64,000 nucleotides of DNA from Bradyrhizobium sp. SRL28 (GCF_018596315.1 NZ_JAHEAG010000003.1:62001-126000); one strand, 5' to 3'. Shown: positions 19,689 to 28,657, counted from the stretch's first letter. The notes: a model not told the origin generated them from the sequence alone. A program made the numbers and translations.

Positions 19689-20477
19689 ATGGGAAAAGAC
19701 ACTGATCGCCATTTCATCGAGCGCATGCATTGGGATGAAGTCGCGCGGCGCATCGGCGATGGCGCGGTGGCAATATTGCCGATCGGCGCCGCCGCCAAGC
19801 AGCACGGTTTCCACCTTCCCCTCAACACCGACCGCATTCAGGCCGAATGGTTCGCGGGCAGGATGGCGGAAAAAATCGACGCGCTGATCTGGCCGACGCT
19901 GACCTACGGCCATTACCCCGCCTTCGTCGAATATGCCGGCAGCAACAGCCTGTCGATTTCGACCTTCGAGGCGCTCGTGCGCGAGGTTGCGGGGCAGATT
20001 CTCTCCAGCGGATGCCCAAAGCTGCTTGTGCTCAATACCGGGATCAGCACCTTGGCCCCGGTCGACCGCGCGCTGGCGCGCCTTGCGAGCGAGCGGGTCA
20101 AGCATTTGTGGATCCACGAAGGTCCGCGCTATCCCCGCGTCGCCAGGCAATTGGCCGAGCAGAGCCATGGCAGCCATGCCGACGAGATGGAAACGTCGCT
20201 GATGCTGGCGCTGGCGCCGCATCTGGTCGACATGACGCGCGCCGAAGCCAGCCCCGCGCTGAAACAGGAGACGCCGGGCGCATTGACGCCATCGGACCCG
20301 AATTCGCCGAACTACAGCCGCTCCGGCAGCTATGGCGATCCGACACGGGCGACATCGGCCAAGGGCGAAGCCTTGCTCGCCGCCATGCTCGACGACCTCC
20401 ACGAACAGGCCGCCGCGTTCATCGCGCAAGGCACCGAGGAGCACCGGCCCGCGGCGGTCCAAAGCGTGCTGAGATGA
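19689..20477 (+). CDS. Creatininase-fold protein, metal site degenerate
   Basis: 262 aa, the usual length of creatininase/MftE-like amidohydrolases. The family framework is clear: PIGAAAKQHGFHLPLNTD (residues 31-48), YAGSNSLSIST (82-92) and HADEMETSLMLAL (163-175). Metal ligands are mostly missing: the Glu of the usual EQHG is Lys37, and the NGH-x-E/NGHGGN loop is NTGIST (116-121). Only H39, D48 and the distal E168 region survive. It may be a pseudoenzyme or use a different site. It starts 18 bases after DUF2063 and overlaps the next gene by 4 bases. A family member (MftE) trims the mycofactocin RiPP, which makes the context suggestive, not proven. Confidence 0.78.
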   Translation: MGKDTDRHFIERMHWDEVARRIGDGAVAILPIGAAAKQHGFHLPLNTDRIQAEWFAGRMAEKIDALIWPTLTYGHYPAFVEYAGSNSLSISTFEALVREVAGQILSSGCPKLLVLNTGISTLAPVDRALARLASERVKHLWIHEGPRYPRVARQLAEQSHGSHADEMETSLMLALAPHLVDMTRAEASPALKQETPGALTPSDPNSPNYSRSGSYGDPTRATSAKGEALLAAMLDDLHEQAAAFIAQGTEEHRPAAVQSVLR

Positions 20478-21460
20478 AAGCCGCCGGCGCGTTTCGCTGG
20501 ACCGTTGCCGCGGCCATGCTCGCCGCGATACTGGCAAGCACCCTGTCGTTCCGCGCCGACGCGCAATCGGAATATATGCGCGGCAATCGCATGCCCTATG
20601 ATGCGTTCGACCGGCTGCCCAGGACCGATCTTGAAGTGCCCGGCGGCACCATCCATGTCGCGTTCGCGCCGGGCGACATCACGCTGCCAAAGGAAAAGCT
20701 GCTCGGCTGGATCAGGATGTCGGCCCGGGCCGTCACGACCTATTACGGGCGGTTTCCCGTCAATTCGCTGCGGCTGCTGCTGGTACCGGTCGATGGCGGG
20801 CGCATTCGCGGCGGCACGACGTGGGGCTATCGCGGCGCCGCCATTCGCATTCCGCTCGGCCGCGATTCCACCGAGGATGTCTTGCAGCGCGACTGGGTGA
20901 TGGTGCACGAGATGGTGCACACCGCCCTGCCCGATATGCCGGATCGCTACGCCTGGCTGTCGGAGGGACTTGCCGTCTATGTCGAGCCGGTCGCGCGGGT
21001 GCAGGCCGGAGACCTTAACGCGCGGGAAATCTGGCAGGCGATGATGCGCGACATGCCGAAAGGTTTGCCGCAGGCCGGCGATCAGGGCCTCGACAACACC
21101 GGCACCTGGGGGCGCAAATACTGGGGCGGCGCGATGTTCTGCCTGCTGGCCGATATCGAAATCCGCAAAGCGACGAACAACCGCCTGGGCTTGCAGGACG
21201 CGATGCGCGGCGTGCTTGCCGCCGGCGGCAATCATGAGCAGGACTGGCCGATCGAGCGCATCCTTGCAACCGCGGACAAAGCCGTCGGCGTCGACGTGCT
21301 GACCCGGCTCCACAACGAGATGGGGCCGAAACCGGTGACGCCCGACCTTGCCGCACTATGGCGCGACCTCGGCTTGAAGCGGGTTGGCGAAGATATCGAA
21401 TTCGACGACGCCGCGCCGCTCGCAGCGATCCGCAAGGCGATCACCGCGCCGCGTGGATAA
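20474..21460 (+). CDS. Secreted HExxH (gluzincin-type) metalloprotease-like protein
   Basis: 328 aa. A signal peptide covers about residues 1-30 (ending RADAQ). The zinc motif is HEMVH at 145-149, with the probable third ligand E164 in LSEGLAVYVE, as in gluzincin peptidases. A conserved GTTWGYRGAAIRIP strand precedes it. The ATG at 20474 overlaps the creatininase-fold stop codon (ATGA), so the two are co-translated. It would act in the periplasm. Because it ends the metallophore operon, it could process or turn over the exported peptide, but general proteolysis is equally possible. A hairpin follows the stop. Confidence 0.8.
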   Translation: MKAAGAFRWTVAAAMLAAILASTLSFRADAQSEYMRGNRMPYDAFDRLPRTDLEVPGGTIHVAFAPGDITLPKEKLLGWIRMSARAVTTYYGRFPVNSLRLLLVPVDGGRIRGGTTWGYRGAAIRIPLGRDSTEDVLQRDWVMVHEMVHTALPDMPDRYAWLSEGLAVYVEPVARVQAGDLNAREIWQAMMRDMPKGLPQAGDQGLDNTGTWGRKYWGGAMFCLLADIEIRKATNNRLGLQDAMRGVLAAGGNHEQDWPIERILATADKAVGVDVLTRLHNEMGPKPVTPDLAALWRDLGLKRVGEDIEFDDAAPLAAIRKAITAPRG

Positions 21461-21467
21461 ACGAAGA

Positions 21468-21490
21468 TCCGGCAGCCAGTCGCTGCCGGA
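21468..21490. terminator. Bidirectional terminator hairpin
   Basis: A 9-base perfect stem (TCCGGCAGC with GCTGCCGGA, 5-base loop) between the converging stop codons of the metalloprotease (21460) and the beta-barrel gene (21507). CCCTTT follows on the plus strand. It marks the end of the metallophore operon. Confidence 0.65.
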
Positions 21491-21506
21491 CCCTTTGCGC
21501 CACGGA

Positions 21507-22205
21507 TCAGAACCGATAGCTGGCGCCGACGCGCACGAGGTGCATCTCGTTGCGGAATTCGGTTCGCGTACGGTCCTTGCCGGACAGCGTGACGCTGCCA
21601 TAATCGGCATAGAGATATTCGCCGCGCCCGACAAAATGCTTCGTGAAGGCATACTCGAAGCCGCCGCCCACGATCAGCCCGGCCTTGACCTGCTCGTCCC
21701 AGATCATCTCCTGCACGGTGTCGCACCCCTTCTGCACCGTATAGCGGTAGCCATTGCCGACGCTGGCTACGCCGACACCGATGGCGCCGTACGCCAGCAG
21801 GCGGTCGAACGCGTAGCCGGCGCGCAGGCGAGCCGCACCGAAGGCGCCGAAGTCCGACAGCAGGGCGCTGTCGCCAAAGATCAGTTCGTCCCGCGACGAA
21901 GAGGACTTGCCCCACTCGAATTCGCCGCCGATCACAAAGCGGTTGGCGAACTGATGGTTGTAGCCGCCGTAGACGCCGACCGCGAAGCCGCTCGCCTGCC
22001 CCTCCGAATGACGGCAAGCACCATTTCGACAGTAATCGGCCGCCCACGCCGCATACGCACCGCCGCCGTAAACGCCCGCATAAAACCCGGTCCAGTTGTA
22101 ATGAGGCGAAGGCAGGTCCGGAATACGAAGATCGGCAGCCTTAGCTGCCGATCCTGCCAGTAAAAAGCCACAAGCCGCAACAATCCCCCAGGAAACAAAA
22201 CGCAT
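21507..22205 (-). CDS. Outer-membrane beta-barrel protein (opacity/Omp25-like)
   Basis: 232 aa. The signal peptide covers residues 1-23 (ending AAKAAD). The mature start YNWTGFYAGVYGGGAYAA is the hallmark of the small alphaproteobacterial OMP family, and the last residues VGASYRF form the terminal beta-signal with C-terminal Phe. It forms an 8-stranded barrel in the outer membrane. Two Cys pairs occur (CRNGAC and CDTVQ), unusual but not diagnostic. I used the ATG at 22205, with GAGG 7 bases upstream, not the TTG one codon earlier. Confidence 0.85.
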   Translation of the reverse strand: MRFVSWGIVAACGFLLAGSAAKAADLRIPDLPSPHYNWTGFYAGVYGGGAYAAWAADYCRNGACRHSEGQASGFAVGVYGGYNHQFANRFVIGGEFEWGKSSSSRDELIFGDSALLSDFGAFGAARLRAGYAFDRLLAYGAIGVGVASVGNGYRYTVQKGCDTVQEMIWDEQVKAGLIVGGGFEYAFTKHFVGRGEYLYADYGSVTLSGKDRTRTEFRNEMHLVRVGASYRF

Positions 22206-22611
22206 CAACGCACCTCATCACGCACGACCACGCAACACATGTTGCGGAACCAAGCTGGAGAGGGAACTTCGGGCGCGACGATGTTTAAGTCGGGCGGCGC
22301 TGTGTTGAAACGAGGCTATGTTTGGAACCAAACTGCGACGGCCGCCACAATGTACAACCCTTGAGCGAAGAAGGTCGCTGCAAGCCGTTGCCCGCCACCT
22401 GCGGTTTCAGTTCGAAGGTGGCGGGCCGCGAGCGCGGCTATGGCGTTTCGAGCGAAGTGGATACCGATCACGCGTCACTCGAAGTCGGTCAGATCATGTT
22501 GAGCTGGAATCAGAACTCGGCGCGTTGTGAAAGCCGCCAGTCGATAAACGACCTCATTTCAGCCGCTGGAAGTCAGTTTGGGTCAACCCCGTTAGCGGAC
22601 GCTGGAGGCGC
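22206..22611. other. Gene-free stretch of about 400 bases
   Basis: Short open frames occur on the plus strand (for example 22322-22663), but they have no ribosome site and no recognisable domain, and they run into the methyltransferase on the other strand. The part next to 22206 is the likely promoter region of the beta-barrel gene. I see no other feature. Confidence 0.5.
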
Positions 22612-23331
22612 TCAGGCCGAGCTTGCCGTCGCCACCCAGCCGCGGAACGAGAAGGCGGCATAGAAGAGCTCGACATCCGAGAATCCGGCCTCGCAAAGCA
22701 GCGCTTCCTCTTCGGCAACAGAAAGCAGGGGTAAGCGCCCAGCCATTCCCGCGGAGGCCATGGCCTTCCCCCAATCAACGCTGGTGCGGTCGGCAAAGGC
22801 CGCCGAGCGCGCCAACCAGCGTTCCGCACCTCCGCTCGGCACGCTGTGATGGGCGACAACAAGGCGTGCGTCCGGCTTCAGCCGACGATGGATGTCCTTC
22901 AACGTTAGCAGCCGCTCGCTCTTGTCGAGAAAGTGCAGCGTGAGCAGACATGCCGCTCCGTCGAACGAACCTGACTGTGCCGCATCGACGGTACCCTCTA
23001 TCAGCATGATCCGATCGTTGAACGGCTCGATATTGCGGCGCGCAAGGTCGAGCATGGCGGCGGAGGGGTCGACGCCGGTGAATACCCATTGCCGCTGGGC
23101 TTCAGCCATCGCCTTCAGCTCCATGCCCCCTCCCGCACCGACCACGAGAATATGGGCCGCTTCTTGTGCCCGCTCGCTGAGGAGCAGCATCGCCATGCGA
23201 TGGAGATCGGCCAGACCCGGCACCTTCCGTGGCGTGTCGTCCGCATAGGTTGCGACCAGGGCCGGGTTCGAGAAAGGTCCTTGGCTTTTGTGTTGGCGTC
23301 GTTGGGGGTGGACATGGGAATTCCAAGTCAT
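22612..23331 (-). CDS. Class I SAM-dependent methyltransferase
   Basis: 239 aa. Motif I is ILVVGAGGGMELKAMAEA (about residue 62), followed by the acidic residue in FTGVDPSAAMLDLARR and the motif IV region GAACLLTLHFLD. The substrate is unknown. The frame has no good ribosome site at 23331. A better start with GGAATTCCC lies at 23315 in another frame (MSTPNDANTKAKD), so a one-base shift in the first ~20 codons is possible. Divergent from an Rrf2-type regulator 135 bases away that may control it. Confidence 0.8.
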   Translation of the reverse strand: MTWNSHVHPQRRQHKSQGPFSNPALVATYADDTPRKVPGLADLHRMAMLLLSERAQEAAHILVVGAGGGMELKAMAEAQRQWVFTGVDPSAAMLDLARRNIEPFNDRIMLIEGTVDAAQSGSFDGAACLLTLHFLDKSERLLTLKDIHRRLKPDARLVVAHHSVPSGGAERWLARSAAFADRTSVDWGKAMASAGMAGRLPLLSVAEEEALLCEAGFSDVELFYAAFSFRGWVATASSA

Positions 23332-23465
23332 GTATCAGATGGAGCTACATAAGGGCACGCAACTCATGTATCTTCAAAAGATACAAATGCACTCGCCTCC
23401 TGTCAATGATCTATGCGGTGCCTCGTGCAACGGTGACGCGCAGCGCAATATTTGAGGTTCAGGAG

Positions 23466-23909
23466 ATGAACAGGGACACCAGACTATCCGACGTCCTGCA
23501 TGTGCTGCTGCACTTGGGGCAAGTCGAAGAGCCGGTGACATCAGAGGTTCTGGCGAGAAGCATGGGCACCAACCCGGCCGTGTTCCGGCGGACCATGGCG
23601 GGCTTAAGGAAGGCAGGTCACGTCCAGTCCGGCAAGGGACATGGCGGCGGCTGGCAATTGGCGCGCCCCTTGCGCCAGATCAGTCTCCTCGCCGTTTATG
23701 AAGCGCTTGGCCGACCCAATCTCTTCGCCATCGGAAACCGCAGCGATCACCCTGATTGCCTGGTCGAAAGGAACGTCAATGCCGCTATGGCGGACACGAT
23801 GGCACGAGCGGAAGCACTGTTCGTGGAGCGATTCGGAGAGGTAACGCTGGACACGCTTGCGCCGGGAAAACCGGAGCCGCTTTCGGTGCATTGCCGGAAG
23901 ACTGTTTAA
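23466..23909 (+). CDS. Rrf2 family transcriptional regulator
   Basis: 147 aa. A winged helix-turn-helix (residues ~1-75) has the Rrf2 pattern LARSMGTNPAVFRRTMAGLRKAGHVQSGKGHGGGWQLA. The three-Cys iron-sulfur cluster of IscR/NsrR types is absent: only isolated Cys (HPDC, and one near the C-terminus) are present, so it is probably a cluster-free member. The ATG at 23466 is preceded by TGAGG at 8 bases; upstream in-frame codons lack one. It is divergent from the methyltransferase gene, its likely target. Confidence 0.85.
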   Translation: MNRDTRLSDVLHVLLHLGQVEEPVTSEVLARSMGTNPAVFRRTMAGLRKAGHVQSGKGHGGGWQLARPLRQISLLAVYEALGRPNLFAIGNRSDHPDCLVERNVNAAMADTMARAEALFVERFGEVTLDTLAPGKPEPLSVHCRKTV

Positions 23910-24066
23910 GCACGAGGATGATCAACCCAGCTCTTCCCTTCTTATGCAAGCGACGAGATGGCGCGTCCCACAAGGTACAGATCGATGGCGGGTTTCGTTC
24001 ATTGGATCCTGGAAGCGGCCAGTCCGCTTCCCACCAACTTCGGTCATTCCTTATGGGTTCACGTGA

Positions 24067-25485
24067 CTAGTTCACCGGCACGATCTTGCCGGGATTGAAA
24101 ATGTTCTGCGGATCGAGCGCCTGCTTCAGCGCGCGCATGGCGTCGATCGCCTCGGGGCCAAGCTCGGCCTTGAGGTATTTCTGCTTGCCCTGCCCGATGC
24201 CGTGCTCGCCGGTGCAGGTGCCGCCCATCGACTGCGCCCGCTCGACCAGGCGATGCATGAAGTCCTCGCCGCGCGCCATTTCCTCGGCATTGTCGACGTC
24301 GCAGACCAGCGAGCAATGGAAATTGCCGTCGCCGACATGGCCGACGATCGGCGACAGCAGGCCGAGCCGCTTCAGATCGTCTTCGGTCTCGGTGACGCAA
24401 TCGGCCAGCCGTGAGATCGGCACGCAGACGTCGGTCGCCACCACGCCCGCGCCTGGACGTAGCGCCTTCACTGACCAATAGGCGTCATGCCGCGCCTGCC
24501 AGAGTTTTGTGCGGTCCTCCGGCTTGGTGGTCCAGGTGAAATCCCCGCCGCCGCATTCCTTGGCGATCTCGCTGAAGTTCCTCGACTGCTCGGCCACCTC
24601 GACCTCGCTGCCATGGAATTCCAGCAACAGCAGCGGCGTCTCCGGCAAGGTCAGCTTCGAATAGGAATTGCAGGCGCGGACCTGCTCGGCGTTGAGCAGT
24701 TCGATCCGCGCGAGCGGAATGCCGGTCTGGATGGCAAGGATGGTCGCCTGGCAGGCGCCGCGCACGGTTTCGAACGAGCAGGCCGCGGCCGCGATCGTCT
24801 CGGGAATGCCGCGCAGCTTGATGGTGAGTTCGGAGATGATGCCGAGCGTACCCTCGGCGCCGACGAACAGATGCGTCAGGTCGTAACCGGCCGATGATTT
24901 TTTCGCCCGCGTGCCGGTCGTGATGATCTCGCCGTCGCCGCGCACCACCTTGAGCGCGAGCACATTGTCGCGGATGGTGCCATAACGCACCGCATTGGTC
25001 CCTGAGGCCCGCGTCGAAGCCATACCGCCGAGCGAAGCGTCGGCGCCCGGGTCAATCGGGAAGAACAATCCCTGGTCGCGCAGATGCTCGTTCAGCGCCT
25101 TGCGGGTCACGCCCGGCTGGATCACGCAATCAAGATCCTCGGCATGAACTTCGAGAATCCGGTTCATGTCGCGCAAGTCGATGCAGACGCCGCCGGCCGG
25201 CGCGTTGACTTGGCCCTCCAGCGAAGTGCCGGTGCCGAAGGCGATCACGGGAACAGAGTGTTTGGCGCAGATCCGCACCACGTCCTGGATGTCCTGGGTT
25301 TCCTGCGCCATCACCACCGCATCGGGCGGCTGCGTTGGCAGCCAGGTGGTGGTATGGGCGTGCTGTTCGCGCACCGCCTGCGAGGTGATCAGCCGGTTAC
25401 CGAATCGCGCCGCCAGCGCCTCGATCGCGCTTGCCAGCGCCTGCGGCGCCGGCCGCTTTAAATTATTCGATATCGTCGTCGCCAC
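24067..25485 (-). CDS. FAD-linked oxidase, GlcD/D-lactate dehydrogenase type
   Basis: 472 aa. The PCMH-type FAD domain has VIAFGTGTSLEGQVNAPAGG and the downstream FFPIDPGADASLGGMAST and GYDLTHLFVGAEGTLGI blocks. The C-terminal substrate domain has GHVGDGNFHCSLV and EHGIGQGKQKYL, with the His residues that bind D-2-hydroxyacids. It would oxidise D-lactate or a similar acid and pass electrons to the quinone pool or a cytochrome. I chose the GTG at 25485 because GGAGGAG lies 7 bases upstream; the longer frame to 25590 would overlap the divergent thioesterase gene. Confidence 0.9.
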   Translation of the reverse strand: MATTISNNLKRPAPQALASAIEALAARFGNRLITSQAVREQHAHTTTWLPTQPPDAVVMAQETQDIQDVVRICAKHSVPVIAFGTGTSLEGQVNAPAGGVCIDLRDMNRILEVHAEDLDCVIQPGVTRKALNEHLRDQGLFFPIDPGADASLGGMASTRASGTNAVRYGTIRDNVLALKVVRGDGEIITTGTRAKKSSAGYDLTHLFVGAEGTLGIISELTIKLRGIPETIAAAACSFETVRGACQATILAIQTGIPLARIELLNAEQVRACNSYSKLTLPETPLLLLEFHGSEVEVAEQSRNFSEIAKECGGGDFTWTTKPEDRTKLWQARHDAYWSVKALRPGAGVVATDVCVPISRLADCVTETEDDLKRLGLLSPIVGHVGDGNFHCSLVCDVDNAEEMARGEDFMHRLVERAQSMGGTCTGEHGIGQGKQKYLKAELGPEAIDAMRALKQALDPQNIFNPGKIVPVN

Positions 25486-25564
25486 GGCAAACTCCTCCGG
25501 ATTTGAGCGGACCGTGGCAAAGGATATAAGGGGGGTCAAGAGACCCGTAAAAACAAAGGGATGG

Positions 25565-26104
25565 ATGATGACCACCGCTGCCGCCGCCAAGGATAGTTTG
25601 CAGGATAATTTGAAGGATATGCCGTTACCGCCGGCGCCGTTCCTGTCCTCGGTGATGCGGATCGAACCGCAATGGATCGACTATAACGGCCACCTCAACA
25701 TGGCCTACTACAACGTGATGATGGACCGGGCGATCGACGAGATGTGGCTGCAACTCGGGATCGGGCCGGCCTACATGAAGGAACGCCACTGCTCGACCTT
25801 CACCGCCGAATGCCATGTGCGGTACATACGTGAAATTCATCTCGGCGATCCCGTTCAGATTTCAGTTTATCTGTTGGGTAGCGACGAGAAGCGACTGCAC
25901 ACGTTCGAGGAACTGCGCCACGCGACCGAAGGCTGGCTCTCCGCGACGTCGGAAAACATGACGCTCCATATGGATATGAATGCGCGGAAAGTGGCTCCCT
26001 TCCCGCCCGATATCCGCGCGCGCATCCTGGCGGTGGCGGACTCGCATGCAGCCGTGCCGCGGCCCGAGGGGACCGGCCGCAAGGTTGCGATGCCCCAGAA
26101 ATAG
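25565..26104 (+). CDS. Hotdog-fold thioesterase family protein
   Basis: 179 aa. After a short flexible N-terminus, the motif WIDYNGHLNMAYYNVMMDRAIDEMW shows the catalytic Asp and helix of the 4-hydroxybenzoyl-CoA thioesterase-like hotdog family, followed by TFTAECHVRYIREIHLGDPV. It hydrolyses an acyl-CoA; the acyl group is unknown. AAGGG precedes a pair of ATG codons at 25565 and 25568; either could start the protein. Divergent from the FAD oxidase, with which it may share a catabolic role. Confidence 0.85.
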   Translation: MMTTAAAAKDSLQDNLKDMPLPPAPFLSSVMRIEPQWIDYNGHLNMAYYNVMMDRAIDEMWLQLGIGPAYMKERHCSTFTAECHVRYIREIHLGDPVQISVYLLGSDEKRLHTFEELRHATEGWLSATSENMTLHMDMNARKVAPFPPDIRARILAVADSHAAVPRPEGTGRKVAMPQK

Positions 26105-26112
26105 GTTTCGGT

Positions 26113-27648
26113 TCAGGCCGGTAGCCCGGCCTCTTGCAGGGCTCCGAAAACCAGGTCGCACTGGCTTGGCGGCAGCGGCGGCATGCCTCGCTCCACCTCC
26201 GACACCGTGAGATCGGGATAATGCTGCCGCAGCGCACCGAGACTGCGGCGGGCCTGTGGCCCTTGCCCGGCGAGCACATAGGCGGGGCACAGCGTACGAT
26301 GCACCCAGCTTGCGGAAGGGTGTTCGGACAGCGCGCGTTCCTGCCAGACGGCCGCATCGGCATATTGGCCGGCGTTGAAATGCGCGCAGCCGATTCCGAC
26401 CATGCTGTTGAAGGCGAGCGGATCGTGCGGCGCGAGGTCGAGCGCGATCTTGAAACGCTCGATCCCGGATTGCGGATCACCCTTGTAGACGTCGATCCAT
26501 CCGCTGCGGCTCCACGCCCAGGCAGATCCGCCGTCGACCGCAAGCGCTTTTCGAATGACGACATCCGCGGCGTCGACCTCGTTGAGCAACGTCAATGCAT
26601 TGCCGAGAACCGCAAGCACCGTGGCATCGGTGCAAAGCTTGCTCGCTCTGTGCGCCAGTTCGAGGCTCCGGGCGCGCTCTTCCCGTGGAGCATGCGTGAA
26701 GTGATAGACGACGCGCTGCACATGCGCCCAGGCCGCCAGTGCAATGGCCAGCGGATGATCGGGATCCAGATCGAGTGCGCGCTCCAGTAGGTCGAGAGCG
26801 CGGGCATTGCCGTCGGCATCGAGCGACAATACGCCCGGCATGGCGCGCAGGGCGAGATCGTGCGCGCTGAGGCAGTTCGCCGGTTTTCGCAAGGCGCGAT
26901 CGATCTCAGCGACGCGCAGGCATGGCTGCAGCGCCGCAGCAATCCTGGTCGCGAGATGTTCTCCGATCGCGGTTTCGTCGCGCGGCACCCCGTCGGCGCG
27001 ATGGGCCCAGAGCTGGCCGCCGGTTTCAGTGTCGATCAGCCGGAAGATCAGGCGCGTCTGCGGGCCTGATCCCCGCATCGAACCGGTCAACTGATAGCCG
27101 GCCCTCCGCGGGCTGGATGCGACCGAAATCCCGGCGCGGGTGAGTGCGGCGGCAATATCGTCGGCGATATCGGCCGCGATCTCCAGATGTTCTGTCGCCG
27201 CCTCGATCGGCCCGAAGGCGACCGCCGGCCGGTCCCGCGCCGATCCAAACAGCGAAGGCATGGCGCCGAGGGTAGCCGTAAACACCGCCTGCCGCTTCAG
27301 CGTCTGCGACGGCGTCTCGCCGTAGCGGCGGCGATACGCGATCGAAAACCGGCCGCAATGAGGAAAGCCGCAACGCAGCGCGATATCCATGATTGTGACG
27401 CCGGGCACCCCCTGCAGCAGCTCGCGGCGGGCGCATTCGAGCCCGATGTCGCGAAGCACGGCGCGCGGGGTCTTGCCGACAAAGCTGAGGAACTGGCGTT
27501 GCAAGGTTCGGCCGGCAACACCAGCGATGGCAGCGAGCTCCGACAAGCGCCAATTGTGGCCGATATTCGAGCGCATCGCGTCCAGTGCACGCCTGACACC
27601 GCGCGGCAGCGGCGACGCCGTCGATGAAACGTCCTGGCTGATAATCAT
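26113..27648 (-). CDS. AraC-type regulator with TolB-like and TPR domains
   Basis: 511 aa. The N-terminus is an AraC DNA-binding domain (about residues 10-110) with two helix-turn-helices: LSELAAIAGVAGRTLQRQF and IMDIALRCGFPHCGRFSIAY. Next is a TolB-like stretch (about 135-240), then TPR-type helices to the end. This architecture puts DNA binding at the front, the reverse of classical AraC proteins, and shares its C-terminal plan with the cyclase at 3-1796. GGAG lies 10 bases before the ATG at 27648 (or 4 before a GTG at 27654). Targets are unknown; the thioesterase ends 8 bases away on the other strand. Confidence 0.85.
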   Translation of the reverse strand: MIISQDVSSTASPLPRGVRRALDAMRSNIGHNWRLSELAAIAGVAGRTLQRQFLSFVGKTPRAVLRDIGLECARRELLQGVPGVTIMDIALRCGFPHCGRFSIAYRRRYGETPSQTLKRQAVFTATLGAMPSLFGSARDRPAVAFGPIEAATEHLEIAADIADDIAAALTRAGISVASSPRRAGYQLTGSMRGSGPQTRLIFRLIDTETGGQLWAHRADGVPRDETAIGEHLATRIAAALQPCLRVAEIDRALRKPANCLSAHDLALRAMPGVLSLDADGNARALDLLERALDLDPDHPLAIALAAWAHVQRVVYHFTHAPREERARSLELAHRASKLCTDATVLAVLGNALTLLNEVDAADVVIRKALAVDGGSAWAWSRSGWIDVYKGDPQSGIERFKIALDLAPHDPLAFNSMVGIGCAHFNAGQYADAAVWQERALSEHPSASWVHRTLCPAYVLAGQGPQARRSLGALRQHYPDLTVSEVERGMPPLPPSQCDLVFGALQEAGLPA

Positions 27649-27814
27649 CCGCACGCAACTCCGAAGGCCCCCGGTTGTGAGTCCTGGGAACAGCGGAAAG
27701 GTTCACGTTCGGGATAGCCGTGTCGCGAAGTGGATAGCCGTCCGGAGGTCCTCCGGACTAAGCCCGGAGCACGCCAAAACCGTCAAATCCGCGCCTCAGA
27801 GGAGCAACTTGCAC

Positions 27815-28657
27815 ATGGCTACGTCCACTGCCGTCAAGAACGAGCAACCCGGCCAGATCGACCTTTCCGCCGTCAAGACCAAGCAGCACGGCGCCTGGTC
27901 GTCCGGCGACTATGCCGTCGTCGGCACCACGCTGCAGATCGTCGGCGAAGAGCTGTGCGAGGCCCTCGACCTCAGGGCCGGCCAGAAGGTGCTCGACGTC
28001 GCCGCCGGCAACGGCAATGCCACGCTCGCCGCGGCGCGCCGTTGGTGCGAGGTGATCTCGACCGATTATGTGCCGAGCCTGCTCGAGCGCGGCCGCGCGC
28101 GCGCCGCGGCGGAAGGCCTGTCGGTTCAGTTCAAGGAAGCCGATGCGGAGGCTTTGGATTTCGGTGACGCGACTTTCGATGTCGTGCTCTCGACCTTCGG
28201 CGTGATGTTCACGCCGGACCAGGACCGTGCGGCTTCCGAATTGCTGCGGGTGTGCAAGAGCGGCGGCAAGATCGGTCTCACCAACTGGACGCCGGAAGGC
28301 TTTATCGGGCAGTTGTTCAAGACGCTCGGCAAGTACCTGCCGCCGCCAGCCGGGGCGAAATCGCCGGCGCTGTGGGGAACGCAGGCGCGCATCACGGAGA
28401 TGTTCGGAACGTCAGCCGCCTCGATCAAGGCCGAGAAGCGTCACTTCACGTTCCGCTACCGCTCGCCGATGCACTTTCTCGACGTGTTCAGGAATTACTA
28501 CGGCCCGACGCTGAAAGCCTTTGCCGCCCTTGATGAAACCAACCAGCGCCGCCTCGCCGACGATATCCTGAAACTGATCGCATCGATGAACCGCGCCGAG
28601 GACGGCACCATGGTGCTGGCGAGTGAGTATTTGGAAATCGTCATCACCAAGCGTTGA
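27815..28657 (+). CDS. Class I SAM-dependent methyltransferase
   Basis: 280 aa. Motif I is KVLDVAAGNGNATLAAARR (about residue 58), then ISTDYVPSLLERGR and the FDVVLSTFGVMFTPDQ block of the UbiE/ubiquinone-type methyltransferases. The ATG at 27815 has AGAGGAG 10 bases upstream; the open frame upstream to 27389 overlaps the AraC-type gene and has no support. Followed after 74 bases by an alpha/beta hydrolase on the same strand, probably the same transcript. Substrate unknown. Confidence 0.87.
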   Translation: MATSTAVKNEQPGQIDLSAVKTKQHGAWSSGDYAVVGTTLQIVGEELCEALDLRAGQKVLDVAAGNGNATLAAARRWCEVISTDYVPSLLERGRARAAAEGLSVQFKEADAEALDFGDATFDVVLSTFGVMFTPDQDRAASELLRVCKSGGKIGLTNWTPEGFIGQLFKTLGKYLPPPAGAKSPALWGTQARITEMFGTSAASIKAEKRHFTFRYRSPMHFLDVFRNYYGPTLKAFAALDETNQRRLADDILKLIASMNRAEDGTMVLASEYLEIVITKR

